Below, one piece after another: positions 7,443 through 12,822 of a stretch of DNA of 12,822 nucleotides (within the stretch, counting starts at the first letter, position 1; each line of letters starts with the position of its first letter). Source of the stretch: Pyronema omphalodes (Eukaryota > Ascomycota > Pezizomycetes > Pezizales > Pyronemataceae); contig JAJJXM010000215.1 of assembly GCA_024516155.1 (NCBI GenBank), forward strand, positions 1 to 12,822, in the 5' to 3' direction. The position numbers and the translations under genes are program-made. The notes below the pieces were generated by a model. That model made no database searches. It was not told the DNA's origin and worked only from the letters and a program-made list of their open reading frames with translations.

Positions 7443-8660
7443 TGTGACTGGCATGGTCACACGCGCCCCCCGTCCCGTCTCACAAGCATCCTCACTCTGA
7501 TGAGACCATGGCTATCCCCCACTAGCACAGTTGAGAACACGGCACAACCAGACCCCTCAATATGGAAACCACCCCCTCTGACAACAACCATCTCCACGAG
7601 CGAGAAGGAGGACGCAGCTACTGAACACCTTGCACTCCTACACTCCCTCAGAACAACACCCAACGCAATCGTGGTATACACGGATGGCTCCCAACTCAAT
7701 GACAGAACCGGAGCTAGCTTTTTCATTCCCTACGGCCTCGACAAACAAATACAGGCCCTTATCCCCATGTCCGACACAAACGAAGTCTTTGACGCGGAAC
7801 TACAAGCCATCTCAGAAAGCCTACTCTCCTGCGCCACACACCTTCGACGCCTCCACCTCCACAACCGCCAGATACACATCTTCACCGACAACCAGGCAGC
7901 CATCATCCGCTCCTCTCACCTCTCGCCAGGCCCAGGACGGGAAACTGCCGGCATCATCCACCACACCTGTCAAACCCTCCTCACACGAACCAACTCCACA
8001 GTGCACCTTCACTGGGTACCAGGCCATACCGACATTGCAGGAAACGATGAAGCAGACCGCCTGGCAAAATTGGCAACTGAAAGAAACCCCCTACCGAACT
8101 CGACAATCTCCCTGTCATGGCTGCGACGCCGCATCCATGAAGCTCACATCCATGATTGGGTCACCTGGTACACCTCATCCACCCGCCCAAAGACATACGA
8201 TGCACCATTCAAGCGGAAGCTTGATGAAGCGTACACATCAGTGCCCCGAAAGATATCCACGGCGATACTGGGCCTCCGAACAGGACATGGTTACTTTCTC
8301 AACAGCCTGGCACACCCCCCCTCCGAACAATACCCCTCCCGCTCATGCACATGCCCCCTCCACCCACCTCAAACCCCACGCCACCTGATCCTGGCCTGCC
8401 CCAAATTTACCTCCCACCGTATTAACCTCCGCCACCAACTTAAACTACCACGGCACCGACAACTACAACTCAAGATGATCCTCCACACGCCACACGGAAT
8501 TCAAGCCCTGACCACTATTATCTCTGACACGAAGCTCGCAACTGCGGAATGGGCACACACACAGTTAAGTACCCCTGTAGCGGAGAGACACTCACCAGAA
8601 CACAGATTCACAATGGCAGATTGGGGTACGTTAACTGACCCTGATGAAGAACACCTGTAA
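7442..8660 (+). pseudogene. LINE ORF2 C-terminal remnant with RNase H and zinc knuckle (copy B)
   Basis: The open frame starts artificially at an ATG in the target-site duplication (7428), so the first five residues are not from the element. Numbered from that ATG, RNase H is intact: Asp85 in YTDGS, Glu124, Asp154 in TDNQA, His200 in VPGH and Asp210. Downstream it keeps Cys307-x-Cys309, His319 and Cys324, the CCHC-type knuckle found at the C-terminus of many I/Tad-like ORF2 proteins. The frame then runs without break to the TAA that begins the A run, ending in EEHL. Copy A lost this knuckle and this end by single-base indels, so copy B shows what the family's ORF2 C-terminus looks like. No promoter is visible, so expression as a protein is unlikely. 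Confidence 0.92.
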
Positions 8661-8682
8661 AAAAAAAAAAAAAAAAAAAAAA
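8659..8682 (+). repeat. Internal A run of copy B (24 A)
   Basis: The run begins with the last two bases of the ORF2 TAA stop. It is the counterpart of the 57-base run of copy A and is followed by about 500 bases of shared 3' UTR. Confidence 0.95.
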
Positions 8683-9164
8683 CGAGAAGAAAAAACACCA
8701 GAATGTATTTAAACCAGAAGCAAACTGTCGATAAGACAGGACAAAGATGGATTCGAAGAAGGGAGGATTTGCTACATTTTCTAACTTTTCTTTTACACTA
8801 TGTTTTCCTTTGTATCACGAATGACGAAAAGGGAGAGGAGAGATGGGAAAGTCAAGGAGCCGGGGATGGGTGTGTTTCTGTATTTTCTCATTTCCTTTGT
8901 TTTCCTTTACTTTTCTTATTATTATCAGAGTTTCAGGCGGTAGAAACTGGGGAAGGATGGAGGAAAGATACTGGAGCAAACAGGGCTCACGGACACAACG
9001 ACGAGATGGACAGACACAGACAGAAAGACAGAGGCGACTACTGCCAGAAACTTAGATAGACCGCTCTGGGGCGTACCCAGTGGCCATTGGAGTCACTCCC
9101 GATGGTCAGCATTGTACCTTAAAGTAGTACCCGCCATAACCTTACGGTTGCAAGCGTGTATGAC
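8683..9164 (+). other. 3' UTR of LINE copy B
   Basis: This sequence is shared with copies A and C. It has a purine-rich stretch with GACAGACA-like runs near 9003-9035 and a structured end. A 118-codon ORF (8703-9059) is open in this copy only; the other copies have indels that are not multiples of three, so it is noncoding. Confidence 0.88.
9084..9149 (+). other. Three consecutive hairpin-forming sequences near the LINE 3' end
   Basis: First, 9084-9105: CCATTG and GAG pair with CTC and CGATGG, with a loop of three and one bulged C. Second, 9114-9130: GTAC pairs with GTAC around a nine-base loop. Third, 9138-9149: AACC pairs with GGTT around TTAC. All lie 15-105 bases before the (AAAT)n tail. 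Structured 3' ends are recognised by the RT in some LINE groups; that role here is inferred from position and base pairing only. Confidence 0.5.
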
Positions 9165-9187
9165 AAATAAATAAATAAATAAATAAA
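9165..9187 (+). repeat. (AAAT)n tail of LINE copy B
   Basis: Nearly six AAAT units end the element directly before the right target-site duplication. Copy C ends in the same kind of repeat, so the family terminates in a short tandem repeat and not in plain poly(A). Confidence 0.95.
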
Positions 9188-9202
9188 ATGCAACATACAT
9201 GC
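9188..9202 (+). repeat. Right target-site duplication of LINE copy B
   Basis: This is an exact repeat of 7428-7442 following the (AAAT)n tail. The empty site can be inferred as CACCTCCACCC joined to one copy of the repeat and then CACACACAGG. Confidence 0.95.
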
Positions 9203-10333
9203 CACACACAGGCACTAGCGTAACAGCATGAAACCCTTGCTGAACTGCAATATCAAATTACTTTTTTTTTTCTCAAGGACTCAAAGTAGACATCAAATTA
9301 CAGTGCCGCTGAGGAAGTTGGATTAAACAAAGATTGGATGCATTGGAAGGTCGATGAATGTCAATTTTTGTCAATTTTTGTCGATTATTTTGATTAGTTT
9401 CAATTGCAATATTCGTCCTGTCACCGGGTCAATCTTGAGACTGGTGGAAATACGTTTGAACTGAAAATACTTACGTTTTCAACACTTGACAGCACGCAGT
9501 TCAATGGTTTCCGCATCACCAGAAGCAATAGGTGTCCACTTCGTGTATTATTTGAGGTCTTGAGTGCCCACCAAGAAAAGAAACGCACAATTTGGAGAAA
9601 ACAAAAACTGCAACGCATGCATAGGCTATGCGTAGGTTGCTCATGTAATTGTAGTTATATTATTCTACATACGTTACTTGATCACTGCCGTAACTCCGCA
9701 GTTGTGGGTGAGCTTTGTCGACAGGATCATGGAGTGAAGAGGTGGTGGTTTGTGAAGCAAGAAATCGATCATCGATAAGTTGTTGCGTAAGAAATGTGGG
9801 ATGACGGTAAACTTCCAAACGGCAAGGAATTGGTCAGTAGCAACACTTGGCGCAATTCCTCCGTGAAGCACCATGCCTTCCGGGTATCCATCATGCGCCT
9901 TCCATAAATCACACAGAATCAAGATTATATATTCCGCGGACACCGGCAAAAATCTCTAATTTCAACGGATCATGGGACAATGCTGTGCTCTTCTTTACTA
10001 CTTCAACCCCCCGCTCATCCCCCCCTCCAGCACTCTTGGAGTCGTAAAATTTCGCTGTTGGCAAAGTTATAATATGATAAAAATGAAATAATTAAGCTGC
10101 TGGACATAACACATAACGCAATGTGCAAATGTGATGGAGCTTCTGGTTATGTATGTAGTTGAAGGCTTACATTACATACTTTATTAGACACATAAATTGT
10201 TGGCTGAAACGGCACTAATCAAGGGAGGTCCGCTACCTACATAACTGAAACATTCCCCATATTTTCGCCATCTTCCATCCTCAGTCTCTCACATTCGGTT
10301 CCTCGAAGATTTTGCTCCCATTCTGTTCCCAAA
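9203..10333. other. Intergenic DNA without a convincing gene
   Basis: About 1.1 kb of A/T-richer DNA. It contains a run of T near 9262-9272 and a direct repeat TCAATTTTTG twice at 9361-9380. Two short ORFs (9404-9778 plus; 9674-9949 minus) overlap each other, have no recognisable domain or low-complexity protein character, and I do not call them. The final 130 bases would serve as promoter and 5' UTR of the 10334 ORF; no TATA motif stands out. Confidence 0.6.
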
Positions 10334-11101
10334 ATGCATTCACCTGGCATGCCAAACAGAGACACGTCCCTTAACGGCATGTCATCTGCCCATCGCAATC
10401 CACCTGTCAACGACAGCTCTGTCACCAACGATAACTCGCCCAGGAACAGCAACCTGGCCACCTCCAATACCTCAACCGACAATGGCAACTTATCCACCAA
10501 CGATAACTTATCCAACGATGACAACCTATTCACCGACGACAACCTATTCACCGATGACAACCTATTCACCGATGACGACTCATCCACCAAATGTACCACG
10601 CCGAGGGAATGCATCTATGGGTATCATATTTCTATGCTGTATCAACATAATCCGAACGATGAAACCTACAACACCCTACGATCTATATCTGCAGTATTCG
10701 ACTGGCATGGCGAAATGGCCATTGATCTTCGTAACGGTGATTATTTAACTGCAACGCTAGCTGCTTATCGGGACGCGTTGAATTGTTACGTGCACCTGTT
10801 GGAGAATTTAACGGCACTACAAGAGGCGGATCCCTTATATTTAATCACTGATCCAATTTGCGAAGCTTTTATGAAATACTTGAAATCCACTCATAGGTTT
10901 GATGAAGAAGGAGATGCCATGCACTTGAAAGTGGCGGGAGAGTTTGGAAATGCTACGGTGTTTTGGCTTCTGTTTGGTGTCGTGAATAAAGTCGTGCAAC
11001 TGAATATTCTACAGGCATTTCAAGAACTCATTAGAGAAATAAGAACGAGGATAGCAATGAAAGAGGTTATTCAAATGCTCATGGCAACACTTCCTGTATG
11101 A
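10334..11101 (+). CDS. Unrecognised 255-residue protein with hexapeptide repeats
   Basis: The ATG has AAA before it, a favourable fungal context, and the frame is open for 255 codons in one exon. Residues 1-85 are Ser/Asn/Thr/Asp-rich and probably disordered, with five six-residue units at 51-80 (two of DNLSxx type and three DNLFTD). Residues about 88-255 look folded and mostly helical: hydrophobic spacing in the stretch around 125-150 (AYRDAL, HLLENL) and at 205-255 suggests amphipathic helices. There are three cysteines at 87, 93 and about 151. No signal peptide or clear membrane segment is seen, and I recognise no family. The change from low-complexity to ordinary composition within one frame argues for a real gene; the antisense frame over the repeats (10237-10614) is a shadow. 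Confidence 0.65.
   Translation: MHSPGMPNRDTSLNGMSSAHRNPPVNDSSVTNDNSPRNSNLATSNTSTDNGNLSTNDNLSNDDNLFTDDNLFTDDNLFTDDDSSTKCTTPRECIYGYHISMLYQHNPNDETYNTLRSISAVFDWHGEMAIDLRNGDYLTATLAAYRDALNCYVHLLENLTALQEADPLYLITDPICEAFMKYLKSTHRFDEEGDAMHLKVAGEFGNATVFWLLFGVVNKVVQLNILQAFQELIREIRTRIAMKEVIQMLMATLPV
10484..10573 (+). repeat. 18-bp tandem repeat, five units, in coding frame
   Basis: Five 18-bp units encode the DNLFTD-type hexapeptides. The last three are near-identical, suggesting recent expansion. The unit length keeps the frame. Confidence 0.85.
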
Positions 11102-11677
11102 GATCTTGTTGAAATGCGTTTTATTCACATTTTAGAGCAATATGCAGAAGTCTGTTATGAAGTGATTGCATGTAATTAACAGTACCCATGTTGGAGTAGT
11201 TAGCGGTGTTATACAACGTGAAAGTATGCCAAAATTAACGAAACAAAAAAAATGACAAGCACATCTCCATACATGCATGATATGTGCAACTTATGCCGCA
11301 TCAATTATTTCATAACAGACCTCTGTATATTGCTGCAAAATGCGGGTACATCGTATTCAACCAGGATATATCATTCTAAAATTATGTCAAGATCAGTTGA
11401 AATCCCTTGTCTAATGGTATTTTCATTGACATATTCATGAGAGATCTCCCACTCCACCTACCCTCGATTTCACCTGGTACAGTATCCGACCAAGAATGCC
11501 GAACAATCTCTTGCTAATCAAGTCGTATCCCAGACCAACAATCGCATGCTGTTGCCTGCTTAGTCGTATCGATAATGGAGGGTTAGGGATCTTTACATTC
11601 TCGAAGACCTTTGAAACGCTGTCGAATTAAAGTTATCTTAGACCTGATCCAGTGCAGTTCCAAACTAATGCGGGTGA
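11102..11677. other. Intergenic or intronic DNA
   Basis: A/T-rich DNA after the 255-residue ORF. A small ORF (11252-11440) has no features and is not called. The part from about 11560 to 11677 could belong to an intron or earlier exon of the gene at 11681, but I could not identify a donor site with confidence. Confidence 0.55.
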
Positions 11678-11680
11678 CAG
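11663..11680 (+). other. Possible intron branch point and 3' splice site
   Basis: ACTAATG followed about 10 bases later by ACAG fits a fungal intron end: a CTAAT-like branch point close to a CAG acceptor. An in-frame TGA (11675-11677) closes the downstream frame just before this point, so the open frame from 11681 needs either splicing here or an internal start. Other acceptors are possible. Confidence 0.35.
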
Positions 11681-12382
11681 GGGCAGCGTCCTCATGACCA
11701 GGCTCAAGCCGAGCGGCATCACGAGCCGGATCAACCGCCCCCTCTATGCGCGCCGGGTCCATCCGTTCTACCCCCGGTTCATCCCGTATCTCCAAAGCTC
11801 CCGATAGTCTACTCCTCTACAAGCAATCCGGGGCACCATCCGGTCGTGCCTCGACCACCGGGATCCGAACCATCGGCACCGCCATCCCCCCCGTCTCAGC
11901 AATCTCCCGCCACGGCAATGCCTGCAGCGTCGAACCGCAACCAAGCGGCTACAGCGCAGCAACCATTATCGCGGCATGTCCCCACCCACGATCAATGCCC
12001 GGTTCAGCAATCTGTGGTTCAACCGGGTTATCGCCATCCATTAGATCTGCGTCTTACTGCAAGACCTATGTCGAAGGCTGCGGGTACCGCGAGATCGTTG
12101 AAACCTATCTCCTCGAGTGCCGGGATGGCGAAAACGTTAAGACCTATTAGTAGTATGGCGGGTTCGGCAAGGTCGATGATGCCGAAGAGTAGTATGCCAG
12201 GTACGGCGAGATCGTTGAGACCTGTGAGTAGCATGGCGGGAACGGCGAGATCGTTGATGCCTATGAGTAGCATGGCGGGTAGTTCGAGATCCTCAGGTCC
12301 GATGAGTGTTGGAAGTGTGGCTAGGAGTTTGAGGCTGGGTTCTCCTAGGAATGGGGGGATGAGTACGTCTAGTCGCCGTTGA
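11681..12382 (+). CDS. Pro/Gln-rich protein with 13-residue repeats, probable 3' exon of a host gene
   Basis: The frame is open from 11678 to the TGA at 12380-12382 but has no early ATG; the first in-frame ATG is inside the exon near 11918, so a 5' exon is likely. The first 75 or so residues are Gln/His/Pro-rich, then a Ser/Pro/Ala/Gln-rich part, then six 13-residue repeats of the pattern AGTARSLRPMSSM (12080-12313) and a short basic Ser/Arg/Gly tail. It is Ser- and Arg-rich with no hydrophobic segment, so it is likely disordered and perhaps phosphorylated. I recognise no family. The antisense strand is also open across the repeat because the unit is 39 bp; I prefer the plus strand for its longer frame and possible splice site. 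LINE copy C begins 21 bp after the stop. Confidence 0.45.
   Translation, partial: GQRPHDQAQAERHHEPDQPPPLCAPGPSVLPPVHPVSPKLPIVYSSTSNPGHHPVVPRPPGSEPSAPPSPPSQQSPATAMPAASNRNQAATAQQPLSRHVPTHDQCPVQQSVVQPGYRHPLDLRLTARPMSKAAGTARSLKPISSSAGMAKTLRPISSMAGSARSMMPKSSMPGTARSLRPVSSMAGTARSLMPMSSMAGSSRSSGPMSVGSVARSLRLGSPRNGGMSTSSRR
12080..12313 (+). repeat. 39-bp tandem repeat, six units
   Basis: Six units of 39 bp, with the fourth and fifth the most alike. Variation between units is spread over all codon positions, including residue changes such as Leu-Lys-Pro to Met-Met-Pro. The length is a multiple of three, so the frame is kept on both strands. Confidence 0.88.
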
Positions 12383-12403
12383 TGACGGTCTTGTGGATTG
12401 GGG

Positions 12404-12822
12404 ATTATTTATTTATTTATTTATTTGTCATACACGCTTGCACCGTAAGGTTATGGCGGGGTACTACTTTAAGGTACAATGCTGACCATCGGGTGTGACT
12501 CCAATGGCCACTGGGTACGCCCCAGAGCGGTCTATCTAAGTTTCTGGCAGTAGTCGCCTCTGTCTTTCTGTCTGTGTCTGTCCATCTCGTCGTTGTGTCC
12601 GTGAGCCCCTGTTTGCTCCAGTATCTTCCTCCATCCTTCCCAGTTTTCTACCGCCTGAAACTCTGATAATAATAAGAAAAGTAAAGGAAAACAAAGGAAA
12701 TGAGAAAATACAGAAGAAACACAACCCATCCCACGGCTCCTTGACTTCCCATCTCTCCTCTCCCGTTTCGTCTTCGTGATACAAAGGAAACATAGTGTAA
12801 AGAAAAGTTAGAAAATGTAGCA
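12404..12822 (-). mobile_element. LINE copy C, 3' end only (continues past the window)
   Basis: Reading on the minus strand, the sequence ends in (AAAT)n at 12404-12426 preceded by the same 3' UTR as copies A and B. Base 12482 aligns with base 1 of the window. The window stops inside the UTR, before the A run, so it is unknown whether ORFs are present. The tail is the only visible end. The hairpin sequence is at 12486-12507 with one arm mismatch. Confidence 0.94.

Larger units (their letters stand above)
7442..9187 (+). mobile_element. LINE copy B, 5'-truncated insertion
   Basis: Bases from 7442 match copy A from base 1700 downward in reverse complement, through the ORF2 C-terminus, the A run and the 3' UTR to the (AAAT)n tail. 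Everything upstream of RNase H (ORF1, endonuclease and RT) is missing, as in incomplete reverse transcription from the 3' end. A perfect 15-bp direct repeat brackets it. In the first 140 aligned bases I count ten differences from copy A, eight of them transitions. The copy lacks RT and endonuclease and cannot move alone. Confidence 0.96.

Noticed and set aside
9003..9035. GACAGACA-like purine run as a microsatellite
   Set aside because: It is irregular, short and shared by all three copies, so it is ordinary UTR sequence of the LINE.
8703..9059. 118-codon ORF in the 3' UTR of copy B, with related 90-codon and 85-codon frames in copies A and C
   Set aside because: Indels among the copies are not multiples of three and the predicted proteins diverge in frame midway. 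It lies after the ORF2 stop and A run, so it is UTR.
9674..9949. 91-codon minus-strand ORF and overlapping plus-strand ORF 9404-9778
   Set aside because: They overlap on opposite strands, have no repeats or motifs, and sit in A/T-rich DNA where such frames occur by chance.
10237..10614. 125-codon antisense ORF with Ser/Val/Asn/Arg repeats
   Set aside because: It is the complement of the 18-bp repeat, which is open on both strands because its length is a multiple of three. The plus-strand ORF is twice as long.
12028..12273. Antisense Leu/Ile-rich repeat ORF over the 39-bp array
   Set aside because: It is shorter than the plus-strand frame and limited to the repeat; treated as a shadow.

Overview
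The window looks like nuclear DNA of a eukaryote, most likely a filamentous ascomycete fungus. The case rests on LINE-type (non-LTR) retrotransposons with zinc-knuckle ORF1 proteins and an endonuclease-RT-RNase H ORF2 resembling the I/Tad group. It is supported by low-complexity, repeat-bearing host ORFs, a possible splice acceptor, and no bacterial gene organisation. The species cannot be named from sequence alone.

Three copies of one LINE family dominate. Copy A (minus strand, from base 1 to roughly 6430) is nearly full length. Read on the minus strand it has a 5' UTR, ORF1 (4468-6129, perhaps starting at 6256), ORF2 as two overlapping frames (endonuclease 3312-4475, RT-RNase H 575-3445), a 57-base A run just after the ancestral ORF2 stop, and a 3' UTR cut by the window edge. 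Copy B (plus strand, 7442-9187) is 5'-truncated. It keeps the RNase H and C-terminal zinc-knuckle end of ORF2, a 24-base A run, the full 3' UTR and an (AAAT)n tail, all between a perfect 15-bp target-site duplication. Copy C (minus strand, 12404 to the window end) shows only its (AAAT)n tail and 3' UTR.

Non-LINE DNA fills 6490-7427, 9203-12403 and probably nothing else. It holds a minus-strand Tyr/Gln/Asn-rich ORF with 12-residue repeats abutting the 5' side of copy A (6490-6879), an unrecognised 255-residue single-exon ORF with six-residue repeats (10334-11101), and a Pro/Gln-rich probable exon with 13-residue repeats (11681-12382) that ends 21 bp before copy C.

In an intact element, ORF1 protein coats the RNA, the endonuclease nicks the target, RT copies the RNA from its 3' end, and RNase H removes RNA. 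Copy A carries several single-base indels and looks inactive, or is affected by homopolymer sequencing error. Copy B cannot move on its own but is the better template for the ORF2 C-terminus and the 3' end. No CRISPR, rRNA, tRNA or non-LINE mobile element was seen. The most informative observations are the B target-site duplication, the two-part 3' end (internal A run plus a structured tail), the ORF1/ORF2 stop-start overlap, and the A-versus-B indels that explain the broken frames.
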